Source: Streptomyces californicus (GTDB taxonomy: Bacteria > Actinomycetota > Actinomycetes > Streptomycetales > Streptomycetaceae). Taken from it: a stretch of DNA of 64,000 nt. The notes under the pieces were generated by a model. That model ran no database searches, was not told the DNA's origin, and saw only the letters and a program-made list of their open reading frames with translations. Where the stretch lies: NCBI RefSeq assembly GCF_000717645.1, contig NZ_JNZZ01000009.1:138438-202437 (forward strand). Direction: 5' to 3'. Shown piece by piece: positions 16,751 through 23,910 of this stretch; positions within the stretch are counted from its first letter, which is position 1, and each line of letters begins with the position of its first letter. Position numbers and translations under genes: made by a program.

Positions 16751-18559
16751 ATGACACGCTTGTCCCCGAGGAACGCGCTGCGCCGTGCGGCGGGTCTCCT
16801 CGCCGCCGCGGGGCTGCTGGCCGTGGTCCCGCTCGCCGGGGCGGCGGCCCCGGCCCGCGCCGACGAGCCGCCGGTGTTCACGCTCGGCGGCCCCGCGGAG
16901 ACGAGTCTGCACCCGTACCGGGCGGGCGGCGGGCCGAAGCCGTCCAGGCTGGGGATCACCGTCACCGCCCCCTCCGGCGAGGAGGGGACCGGCTTCGCGG
17001 GGCGGTTCACGCTCACCTTCGACCTGAGCGGTGTCGCGGGCGTCGCCGACGTGGCGTTCGACGGGGCTGCGTCCGGCGCCGAGACATCTGACGGCGGGGC
17101 GTCCGGCGGCGAGGCGTCCGGCGGTGGGGCGCTCGGTGCCGGGACGTCCGGCGGCGGGACGGCTCCGGACTGCGATGTCACCGGGGCGAAGGCGGTCTGC
17201 GTGGGCACGGGCGTCCGGCCCGGCACCCACCCCGTCGCCGTCCTCGTCGTCACGGCCGCCGCCGGCGGCGAGCGGGGCGACAGCGGCACGATCACGGTGA
17301 CCGGCGAGGCGGAGGGCGCCGCCTTCACGCCGTTCACCACGCGGGTCACGGTCGGCGGCCCCGACCTCGTGATGGAGGAGCTGCCCTTCCGGACGGAGCT
17401 GGTTCCGGGCGACCGCCAGCAGGCCCCGATCACCTTCGCCAACCGGGGGGCCGGGGACGCCGAGGGCGTGCTGCTCACCCTGCGGTACACCCGCGGCCTG
17501 GACATCCCGCAGCGCTACTCCAACTGCCGCTACTCCGAGGACGACCCCGGCCCGTCCGGCGTCGGCCGGACCACGGCGCTCTGCACCGTCGAGGGCGCGT
17601 TCGAGGCGGGGGAGGCGTACACCCTGGCCACCCCGCTGACCATCGAGGCCACCGAACGCGCCTACCGCGACACCTTCCTGTACCGGATCGAGGAAGCGGG
17701 CCCGCCCCGGCCCGCCCCCGCCGCGTTCGAGCGCGGCGACGGCGCCGTCCTGAGGGCGGTCCCGGTGACCGGCCCGCAGAACCGCGTGGCGGGCCGGACC
17801 GCCGACCCCACCCCGCACGACAACGAGCGCGAGGCCGACTTCCGTACGGAGAACACGGCGGACTTCGCGGCCTACGGCGACCGGGTCTCCGGGGCCCGGG
17901 GCGCGACCGTCACGGCCGACGTCGGGTTCCACAACGTGGGCCCGGCCTGGATCGGCCACCTCCGCTCGGGCGAGGACGTGGCCGTCGTCGACTTCACCGT
18001 GCCCCGGGGCGCGTCGGTCGTCGCGAAGCCGGACCGCTGCCGCGCGGTGACGGCCGCGGGCGAGTACCGCGAGGACCAGCGGAGCCCGGCGCCGCGCTAC
18101 CTCTGCCCGACCTCGCCGGCCGTCCACGACGGGGAGGGCCTCGACCTGCCGTTCGCGCTGCGGATCGAGGAGGTCCTGATCGGGGCGGAGGGCGAGGTCA
18201 CCGTCCGCGCGCCCAGCGCGCGGAACCCGGCGCTCCCGTTCGACCCGGCCCCCGCCAACAACACCGCGCGGCTCGTCCTCAACGCGGGCGACGACGGCGA
18301 CGGAGGCCCGTCCACCCCGCCGACCTCGGACCCGGGCCCGGACGCGAGCCCGTCCGGGGCGCCGGCCACCTCCGCCCCGGGCGGGGGAGCGGCGGGTGCG
18401 TCCGGCGGCTCGGACTCCGGTACCGGTTCCGGGCACGGGGGCGGCCTCGCCTCGACGGGATCGGGCGCGCTGACGGTCGCGGGCGCGGCGGCGGTGGCGC
18501 TGACGGCGGGCCTGGCGCTGGTCGCGGCGGCACGACGGCGGACGGGCCGGCACTCCTGA
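16751..18559 (+). CDS. Sortase-anchored (LAxTG) surface protein
   Basis: 602 residues from the ATG at 16751 (AGAGG upstream); the longer in-frame start lacks a ribosome site. Residues 1-37 form a Sec signal (NALRRAAGLLAAAGLLAVVPLAGAA in outline), probably cut after ARA. The body looks like several beta-sandwich segments typical of adhesin-like proteins, with a Ser/Gly/Ala repeat-like insert near residues 105-135. A Pro/Ser/Gly-rich wall-spanning linker precedes LASTG (566-570), a hydrophobic helix and an ARRRTGRHS tail. LAxTG is the class E sortase signal known from Streptomyces chaplins, so covalent attachment to peptidoglycan is expected. No ligand is known. Confidence 0.85.
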   Translation: MTRLSPRNALRRAAGLLAAAGLLAVVPLAGAAAPARADEPPVFTLGGPAETSLHPYRAGGGPKPSRLGITVTAPSGEEGTGFAGRFTLTFDLSGVAGVADVAFDGAASGAETSDGGASGGEASGGGALGAGTSGGGTAPDCDVTGAKAVCVGTGVRPGTHPVAVLVVTAAAGGERGDSGTITVTGEAEGAAFTPFTTRVTVGGPDLVMEELPFRTELVPGDRQQAPITFANRGAGDAEGVLLTLRYTRGLDIPQRYSNCRYSEDDPGPSGVGRTTALCTVEGAFEAGEAYTLATPLTIEATERAYRDTFLYRIEEAGPPRPAPAAFERGDGAVLRAVPVTGPQNRVAGRTADPTPHDNEREADFRTENTADFAAYGDRVSGARGATVTADVGFHNVGPAWIGHLRSGEDVAVVDFTVPRGASVVAKPDRCRAVTAAGEYREDQRSPAPRYLCPTSPAVHDGEGLDLPFALRIEEVLIGAEGEVTVRAPSARNPALPFDPAPANNTARLVLNAGDDGDGGPSTPPTSDPGPDASPSGAPATSAPGGGAAGASGGSDSGTGSGHGGGLASTGSGALTVAGAAAVALTAGLALVAAARRRTGRHS

Positions 18560-18621
18560 CCCGTACGGGCCGGAGAGGAGACGGCGGAGGAGGGAGCGGG
18601 CCTCCGCCCGAGGACGTTCCG

Positions 18622-18659
18622 ATGCGGCCGGTCCCGGGCGTCCCCGGCACCGGCCGCAT
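18622..18659 (+). terminator. Terminator hairpin after the surface-protein gene
   Basis: ATGCGGCCGGT (18622-18632) pairs perfectly with ACCGGCCGCAT (18649-18659) around a 16-base loop, 63 bases past the stop codon. Confidence 0.65.
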
Positions 18660-18940
18660 ATGGGGTGACCGGGCTGCTGTCCCCTGCGGACCGGTCACAT
18701 ACGCCGGGATGTGGTCCCACGACGCACCTGCAGTACGTCACACGTCCCGGCGGAGCCACGCGTGGTTGTTTCCTAGCGGCGCCGCCCCTGGTTGGCACGG
18801 ACACCGGGAACAACGAAGGCACCGTGCTCCCGGTCACGCGCCGTACGGGTGAGACGGCTCCCGAACGCAGGTGCGTCCCTGGCACGCCAAGCGGAGAACC
18901 GTTCCCTCGCCGGGGCCCGCCGCACGCCGGTCCGCCCGCC

Positions 18941-18970
18941 GCACGCCGGTCCGCGCGGGGACCGGCGTGC
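18941..18970 (-). terminator. Hairpin downstream of chorismate mutase
   Basis: GCACGCCGGTCC (18941-18952) pairs perfectly with GGACCGGCGTGC (18959-18970) around a 6-base loop. It lies about 155 bases past the chorismate mutase stop on the minus strand. Related sequence around 19050-19080 could form a second stem. Confidence 0.45.
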
Positions 18971-19126
18971 CCGCACGGGGAGGGACCGGGGTTCCCCGCC
19001 CCCGGGCTCGCGGGAGCGCACCGGTCCGTCCCGGCCCGCCCGCGCGAGGACCGGCGTGCGGCACGCGGACGGACCGGCGCGCCCCGCCCCGGCTCGCGGG
19101 GACGTACGTACGACTGCCCGGCGTCC

Positions 19127-19426
19127 TCACACCCGGCCGCGGCACAGCTCCAGGAGCGTCATCGCGAGCGCGGTGCCCGGCTTGCCCAGCGCGTCCCTGT
19201 AGTGGCCGAGCACGGCGGTCTCGCGCGAGAGGTTGACCCGGCGGCCGCCCGAGGTGATCCGCGCCTCCTGGATCACCGCCGAGACGGCCATCCGTTCCTG
19301 GACGAGGCCGATGATCCGGTCGTCGAGGGCGTCGATGCGCTCCCGGGCCCCGCCGATCAGGGCGGCGGCCTCCTCGGTGCGGGCTCCGGTGGCCGTGGTG
19401 GTGCCGGTGGTGGTGGTGCTGCTCAT
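19127..19426 (-). CDS. Chorismate mutase (AroQ, short actinobacterial type)
   Basis: 99 residues; the ATG at 19426 is preceded by GGGAG. After a Thr-rich leader the protein shows RERIDALDDRIIGLVQERMAVSAV and ARITSGGRRVNLSRE. The basic residues R28, R45, R56, R68 plus E69 have the same spacing as the active-site residues I recall for Mycobacterium tuberculosis Rv0948c (R18, R35, R46, R58, E59), where an arginine replaces the lysine of E. coli AroQ. The enzyme rearranges chorismate to prephenate, the first committed step to Phe and Tyr. The mycobacterial enzyme gains full activity only in complex with DAHP synthase; the similar short C-terminal tail (LLELCRGRV) makes this likely here. A leader peptide and hairpins upstream suggest attenuation. 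Confidence 0.9.
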   Translation of the reverse strand: MSSTTTTGTTTATGARTEEAAALIGGARERIDALDDRIIGLVQERMAVSAVIQEARITSGGRRVNLSRETAVLGHYRDALGKPGTALAMTLLELCRGRV

Positions 19427-19481
19427 GGCGGTGACTCCCGGTGGGTCGGTGGGCGGCGACCCCGGGGCGAACGGGCCCGGA

Positions 19482-19529
19482 CAACGCAGAGCGCCCCGGG
19501 CCTGTCGGCCCGGGGCGCCTGGAGCGTTG
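19482..19529 (-). terminator. Attenuator-type hairpin before chorismate mutase
   Basis: A 12-bp perfect stem, GCGCCCCGGGCC (19491-19502) with GGCCCGGGGCGC (19507-19518), has a 4-base loop. An outer stem, CAACGC (19482-19487) with GCGTTG (19524-19529), extends it. It lies between the leader peptide stop and the chorismate mutase start. There is no U-tract, so it could instead control translation. Confidence 0.6.
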
Positions 19530-19541
19530 CTTGTCAGTTGC

Positions 19542-19613
19542 TCAAGCAGCACGACCATGGCAGCCGGCGGGCCGGATGCCATAGGTAAAGACGAAGGTCG
19601 TGTGCTGACGCAT
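19542..19613 (-). CDS. Leader peptide for chorismate mutase (23 aa)
   Basis: The frame reads ATG at 19613 to TGA at 19542 and encodes 23 residues: MRQHTTFVFTYGIRPAG, then CHGRAA. Residues 7-11 are FVFTY, with codons TTC, TTT and TAT; TTT and TAT are rare in this genome. The ATG lies just past a predicted transcript start, so the frame would be translated without a Shine-Dalgarno sequence. A strong hairpin (19557-19582) lies over the codons right after the aromatic cluster and a terminator-like hairpin follows the stop. The arrangement resembles amino-acid attenuators sensing charged Phe/Tyr tRNA. Function is inferred from architecture and the downstream gene. Confidence 0.6.
   Translation of the reverse strand: MRQHTTFVFTYGIRPAGCHGRAA
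19557..19582 (-). promoter_or_regulatory. Pause-type hairpin within the leader frame
   Basis: On the minus strand ATGGCA-T-CCGGC, a CC loop, then GCCGG-C-TGCCAT gives an 11-bp stem with one T-C mismatch. It starts at the Tyr codon of the leader peptide, as expected if ribosome stalling at FVFTY decides which structure forms. Confidence 0.5.
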
Positions 19614-19620
19614 GGCGGAC

Positions 19621-19650
19621 AGTATGGCCCCGCCTCCGCCGCCCCGGCAA
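19621..19650 (-). promoter_or_regulatory. Promoter for leader peptide and chorismate mutase
   Basis: On the minus strand, TTGCCG (19650-19645), an 18-base spacer and CATACT (19626-19621). The predicted start is about 19614, one base before the leader ATG. Confidence 0.55.
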
Positions 19651-19706
19651 AACGGGGCCCGGATCGTGAGACGCGGCGGGCGGGGTGCGCCCGCGACCGG
19701 CCCGGA

Positions 19707-19733
19707 CGGCCGTGCGCGCACGGCCGGTAGAAT
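19707..19733 (+). promoter_or_regulatory. guaA promoter with a 20-bp palindrome
   Basis: TAGAAT (19728-19733) is a strong -10 element about 43 bases before the guaA GTG. Just upstream, 19707-19726 is a perfect 20-bp palindrome (CGGCCGTGCG and its complement) filling the -35/spacer region, where a bound repressor would block RNA polymerase. The binding protein is unknown. Confidence 0.55.
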
Positions 19734-19775
19734 CGGAAGAACCGACCCCCTTCACCACCGCCGGAAGGCCGCCCC

Positions 19776-21362
19776 GTGCCAGCAGCACCCCCCGCCGCCC
19801 CCGACGCCACGGCCGACGTGGTCCTCGTCGTCGACTTCGGCGCGCAGTACGCCCAGCTCATCGCCCGCCGTGTCCGTGAGGCCCGGGTCTACAGCGAGAT
19901 CGTCCCCTCCACCATGCCGGTGGCGGAGATGCTGGCCAAGAACCCCCGCGCGATCATCCTCTCCGGCGGCCCTTCGTCGGTGTACGCGGAGGGCGCGCCG
20001 TCCCTGGACCGCTCGCTGTTCGAGGCCGGCGTCCCGGTCTTCGGCATGTGCTACGGCTTCCAGCTGATGGCCACCGCGCTCGGCGGCACGGTCGACGACA
20101 ACGGGGCCCGGGAGTACGGCCGTACCCCGCTGCACGTCACCAAGGCGGGCTCGACGCTCTTCGAGGGCACGCCCACCGAGCAGCCGGTGTGGATGTCGCA
20201 CGGCGACGCCTGCTCGGCCGCCCCCGAGGGCTTCACGGTCACCGCCTCCACCGACGTGGTCCCGGTCGCCGCCTTCGAGAACGACGAGAAGAAGCTGTAC
20301 GGCGTCCAGTACCACCCGGAGGTCATGCACTCGACCCACGGCCAGCAGGTCCTGGAGCACTTCCTCTACCGCGGCGCGGGCATCGAGCCGAACTGGACCA
20401 CCACCAACGTGGTCGAGGAGCAGATCGCCCTCATCCGCGAGCAGGTCGGCGACAAGCGCGCCATCTGCGGCCTCTCCGGCGGCGTGGACTCCGCCGTCGC
20501 CGCCGCGCTCGTCCAGAAGGCCATCGGCTCGCAGCTCACCTGCGTCTACGTCGACCACGGCCTGATGCGCAAGGGCGAGACCGAGCAGGTCGAGAAGGAC
20601 TTCGTGGCCGCGACCGGCGCGAAGCTGAAGGTGGTCGACGCGGAGAAGCGCTTCCTCGACGCCCTCGCCGGGGTCTCCGACCCGGAGCAGAAGCGGAAGA
20701 TCATCGGCCGCGAGTTCATCCGCGTCTTCGAGCAGGCCCAGCTGGAGATCCTCCAGGAGGAGGGCCCCGAGGTCGCCTTCCTCGTCCAGGGCACGCTCTA
20801 CCCGGACGTCGTCGAGTCCGGCGGCGGCACCGGCACCGCCAACATCAAGTCGCACCACAACGTCGGCGGTCTCCCCGACGACATCGAGTTCCAGCTCGTC
20901 GAGCCGCTGCGCCAGCTGTTCAAGGACGAGGTCCGCATGGTCGGCCAGGAGCTGGGCCTCCCCGAGGAGATCGTCCAGCGCCAGCCGTTCCCCGGCCCCG
21001 GCCTCGGCATCCGGATCGTCGGCGAGGTCACCAAGGACCGCCTGGACCTGTTGCGCGACGCCGACGCCATCGCCCGCGAGGAGCTGACGGCGGCCGGTCT
21101 CGACCGTGACATCTGGCAGTGCCCGGTGGTCCTCCTCGCGGACGTCCGCTCGGTCGGCGTCCAGGGCGACGGCCGCACCTACGGCCACCCGATCGTGCTG
21201 CGCCCGGTCTCCTCCGAGGACGCCATGACGGCCGACTGGTCGCGTCTGCCGTACGAGACGCTGGCGAAGATCTCGACCCGCATCACCAACGAGGTCGCCG
21301 ACGTCAACCGCGTCGTGCTCGACGTGACGAGCAAGCCGCCGGGGACGATCGAGTGGGAGTGA
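19776..21362 (+). CDS. guaA: GMP synthase (glutamine-hydrolysing)
   Basis: 528 residues from a GTG at 19776 with GGAAGG upstream. The N-terminal class I glutamine amidotransferase has its nucleophile Cys92 in FGMCYGF and the His-Glu pair in QYHPEV. The ATP pyrophosphatase domain carries the PP-loop SGGVDS (234-239). The C-terminal dimerisation domain ends in the usual KPPGTIEWE. The enzyme aminates XMP to GMP with glutamine and ATP, the last step of guanine nucleotide synthesis. It complements the GuaB3-type gene at the window start. Length and motifs are full and normal. Confidence 0.97.
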   Translation: MPAAPPAAPDATADVVLVVDFGAQYAQLIARRVREARVYSEIVPSTMPVAEMLAKNPRAIILSGGPSSVYAEGAPSLDRSLFEAGVPVFGMCYGFQLMATALGGTVDDNGAREYGRTPLHVTKAGSTLFEGTPTEQPVWMSHGDACSAAPEGFTVTASTDVVPVAAFENDEKKLYGVQYHPEVMHSTHGQQVLEHFLYRGAGIEPNWTTTNVVEEQIALIREQVGDKRAICGLSGGVDSAVAAALVQKAIGSQLTCVYVDHGLMRKGETEQVEKDFVAATGAKLKVVDAEKRFLDALAGVSDPEQKRKIIGREFIRVFEQAQLEILQEEGPEVAFLVQGTLYPDVVESGGGTGTANIKSHHNVGGLPDDIEFQLVEPLRQLFKDEVRMVGQELGLPEEIVQRQPFPGPGLGIRIVGEVTKDRLDLLRDADAIAREELTAAGLDRDIWQCPVVLLADVRSVGVQGDGRTYGHPIVLRPVSSEDAMTADWSRLPYETLAKISTRITNEVADVNRVVLDVTSKPPGTIEWE

Positions 21363-21500
21363 CCTTCCCGCTCCTGGTGAGCCCGTAGGGCCTCTCCTGG
21401 TCAACGCCGATGCCGTCGCTCATTCGTTTGGGCGGCGGCATTGTCGTATCGCATGGGTACGCTGAGTGAAGAGACGAGACTTCGGCGTATGGGAGCAACT

Positions 21501-22112
21501 ATGAGCGCCGCACCCGAGGACAGGCTTGAGCAGGAGCCGAACCGGTGGCCCGTACCGCCGGAAGGCGGCTGGACGGCGGACGACCTCGACCGGATTCCGG
21601 GCCTCCCGCCCCACACCGAGCTGATCGACGGGAGTCTCGTCTTCATGAGTCCGCAGCGGAAGTTCCACACGCGAGCCCTGTGGCTCCTGGAATCCGCCCT
21701 CCTCGCCCACGTCCCCGCGGATCTGGACGTCGACCGGGAGATGACCATCAGGCTGGACACGAGCAACCGCCCGGAGCCCGATCTGCTGGTGTACCGGGCC
21801 GACGCCGACACCGGACCCGACCAGACCTGGTACGCACCGGAGGACGTCGTCCTCGCCGTCGAGGTCGTGTCCCCCGATTCCGTCGAGCGCGACCGGGGCG
21901 TCAAACCGCGCAAGTACGCCGAGGCCGGGGTCAAGCACTTCTGGCGGGTCGAGCAGGGAGACGACGATCTGCCGGTCGTCTACGTCTACGAGCTCGACCC
22001 GGCGACGCGCGCCTACACGCCCACCGGAATCCACCACCAGAAGATGAACCTGTCCGTTCCCTTCCCGATCGATGTGGACCTCGGCGACCTCTACCGCCGG
22101 GGCCGCCGGTAA
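21501..22112 (+). CDS. Uma2-family (DUF820) putative nuclease
   Basis: 203 residues from the ATG at 21501, chosen because GGGAG lies 5 bases upstream; in-frame ATGs at 21441 and 21453 lack this. The restriction-endonuclease-like PD-(D/E)xK layout is visible: PDLLVYR (Asp94), LAVEVVSP (Glu121) and RKYAEAGV (Lys138), followed by KHFWRVE. Uma2/DUF820 proteins are abundant in Streptomyces and cyanobacteria; their target is generally unknown. It sits just downstream of guaA and 43 bases upstream of a methyltransferase gene, but this pair does not look like a restriction-modification system because the methyltransferase lacks DNA methylase motifs. Confidence 0.85.
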   Translation: MSAAPEDRLEQEPNRWPVPPEGGWTADDLDRIPGLPPHTELIDGSLVFMSPQRKFHTRALWLLESALLAHVPADLDVDREMTIRLDTSNRPEPDLLVYRADADTGPDQTWYAPEDVVLAVEVVSPDSVERDRGVKPRKYAEAGVKHFWRVEQGDDDLPVVYVYELDPATRAYTPTGIHHQKMNLSVPFPIDVDLGDLYRRGRR

Positions 22113-22155
22113 TTCCCTGGCACGGGCCGCTCCGCCCGTGCCAGGCTCCACCCCC

Positions 22156-22926
22156 ATGTCCGCCGAAGAAGTCCGCGCTCTCATGTCCGCCGCCGGTAAC
22201 GACCGCCTCACCTGGAACACCCCGCTCTCCGAGGAGCACGCCGCCCGGCTCGTCGCCGCCTGCGCGCCCGCGCCCGGTTCCCGGATCGCCGACCTCGGCT
22301 GCGGGTGGGGCGAGCTGCTGACGCGGCTCGTGGAGGCCGCGCCCGGGGCCGCCGGGGACGGGATCGAGACCGACCCGGCCGCCGTGGCGCGCGGACGGAG
22401 GCTCGCGGAGGAACGGGGACTCGCGGAACGGGTGCGGTTCCACGAGACGCCCGCCGCCGCATGGGCCGAGGGCGGCTACGACCTCGCGGTCTCCATCGGC
22501 TCCTCGCACGCCTGGCCCGGCGCCACGGCGCGGGAGTCGACCGGGAACGCCCTCGCCGCCCTCGCCGCCGCCGTGCGCCCCGGCGGGCGGGTGCTGTTCG
22601 GGGAGGGGATCTGGCAGCAGGAGCCGACCCCCGCCGCGCTGGCGGGCCTCGGCGCCGAGCCCGGCGACTACGGCTCGCTCCTGGAGCTGATCCGGCTGGC
22701 GGAGTCCCACGGGCTGCGCGCCCTCCAGATCACCGTCGCCGACCAGCGCGAATGGGACCTCTTCGAATCGGAGGGCCCGATCGGACGCGGACAGCGCTGG
22801 GCCCTGGAACACCCCGGCCACCCGCTGCACGCCGAGGTGACGGCCGAGGTCGACGCCCGCCGCACCGGCTACTACGGCGGCTACCGCTCCTCCTTCACCC
22901 TCGCCTATCTGGTGCTCTCCACCTGA
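22156..22926 (+). CDS. SAM-dependent methyltransferase (class I)
   Basis: 256 residues from the ATG at 22156 (MSAEEVRALM). The SAM-binding motif I is IADLGCGWGELL near residue 50, followed by an acidic residue after strand 2 (GIETDPAAV) and a motif IV-like region YDLAVSIGSSHAW. The C-terminus (TGYYGGYRSSFTLAYLVL) fits small-molecule methyltransferases. The ribosome site is poor, so the start is moderately sure. The substrate cannot be told. It may be cotranscribed with the Uma2 gene and the downstream aldolase gene. Confidence 0.8.
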   Translation: MSAEEVRALMSAAGNDRLTWNTPLSEEHAARLVAACAPAPGSRIADLGCGWGELLTRLVEAAPGAAGDGIETDPAAVARGRRLAEERGLAERVRFHETPAAAWAEGGYDLAVSIGSSHAWPGATARESTGNALAALAAAVRPGGRVLFGEGIWQQEPTPAALAGLGAEPGDYGSLLELIRLAESHGLRALQITVADQREWDLFESEGPIGRGQRWALEHPGHPLHAEVTAEVDARRTGYYGGYRSSFTLAYLVLST

Positions 22927-23009
22927 TCCCGCCCGGCGGAGCCCTTCTCACCGACCCCACCCGGCGGTAACTTCCGGTCCCGTACGCCCTGGGAACACGA
23001 GGAGCCGCC

Positions 23010-23798
23010 ATGTCCGAGCACGTCGCCGTGCCCGCCCCCGCCCCGATACCCGTCGAACAGCTCCACTTCGCGATGCCGCCCGTGCACGCCTCGCCGGACG
23101 AGGAACGCGCGTACCGCAGGGAGCGGCTGGCGGGCGCGTTGCGGCTGTTCGGACAGCTCGGGTACGAGGACGGGGTGTCCGGGCACATCACCGTCCGCGA
23201 TCCCGAGCTGGCCGACTGCTTCTGGGTCAACCCGTTCGGCGCGCCCTTCGCCGATATCGCCCCGCAGGACCTCATCCTCGTCAACGGCGACGGCCAGGTG
23301 GTGCGGGGCCGCTTTCACGTCAACCAGGCCGCGTTCGCCGTCCACGCGGCCGTGCACCGGGCCCGTCCGGACACGGTGGCCGTCGCGCACACCCACTCCA
23401 CGCACGGCCGGGCACTGGCCGCGCTCGGCGAGCCGATCGAGCCGATCACCCAGGAGTCCTGCGCCTTCTACGAGGACCACGCGCTGTACGACGCGTACAC
23501 GGGGGTGGTCGTGGACGAGGAGGAGGGGCGCCGCATCGCCGCCGTGCTCGGCCCGCGCAAGGCGGTGATCCTGCGCAACCACGGGCTGCTGACCGTGGGG
23601 GACTCGGTGGACGCGGCGGCCTGGTGGTTCCTCACGCTGGAACGCGCCTGCCAGGTGCAACTGCTGGCGCGGGCCGCCGGGAAGCCCGTGCTGATCTCAC
23701 ACCAGGACGCCCTCACCACCCGCGACCAGCTCGGCAGCGACCTGGTGGCCTGGATCAACTACCAGCCCCTGTGGCAGCGGATCAGTCGAACGTTCTGA
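23010..23798 (+). CDS. Class II aldolase/adducin-family protein
   Basis: 262 residues; the ATG at 23010 follows GAGGAG. The zinc site of this family is visible as HTHSTHG (His127, His129) and NHG (His191); the usual catalytic acidic residue may lie in the loop before HTH. Family members cleave phosphorylated sugars such as fuculose 1-phosphate or act on other small aldols; several Streptomyces members have no assigned substrate. No sugar kinase or transporter is adjacent. The protein is full length for the family. Confidence 0.85.
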   Translation: MSEHVAVPAPAPIPVEQLHFAMPPVHASPDEERAYRRERLAGALRLFGQLGYEDGVSGHITVRDPELADCFWVNPFGAPFADIAPQDLILVNGDGQVVRGRFHVNQAAFAVHAAVHRARPDTVAVAHTHSTHGRALAALGEPIEPITQESCAFYEDHALYDAYTGVVVDEEEGRRIAAVLGPRKAVILRNHGLLTVGDSVDAAAWWFLTLERACQVQLLARAAGKPVLISHQDALTTRDQLGSDLVAWINYQPLWQRISRTF

Positions 23799-23910
23799 CG
23801 AGGCCCGCCCCCGGGCCGCCCCGCCGCGCGGCCGGCCCGCCCGGTACGGCACAATTCGCAGATATCGCGGGTGAGTTGGCTGGACGGGCCGGGAAAGGGC
23901 GTAATCCTCC

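Larger units (their letters stand above)
18560..19126. other. Long gene-free convergent region rich in hairpins
   Basis: 567 bases between the surface-protein gene (plus) and chorismate mutase (minus). I find no credible gene on either strand. The region holds two perfect hairpins (18622-18659 and 18941-18970), an 18-19-base direct repeat (about 18919-18957), and several further copies of GGACCGGCG-type inverted elements up to about 19080. Confidence 0.6.
19427..19775. other. Divergent control region of chorismate mutase and guaA
   Basis: 349 bases holding, right to left, the guaA -10 and a 20-bp palindrome, then on the minus strand a promoter, a leader peptide frame, a hairpin over the leader and a larger terminator-like hairpin before chorismate mutase. 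Each is listed separately. Confidence 0.7.

Noticed and set aside
19531..19553. TTGTCAGTT as another damage-type promoter element
   Set aside because: It lacks the final G and has no TANNNT after 8 bases; it lies within the stem region of the attenuator.
21501..22926. Restriction-modification pair (Uma2 nuclease plus methyltransferase)
   Set aside because: The methyltransferase lacks the DPPY/NPPY or PC motifs of DNA methylases and looks like a small-molecule enzyme.
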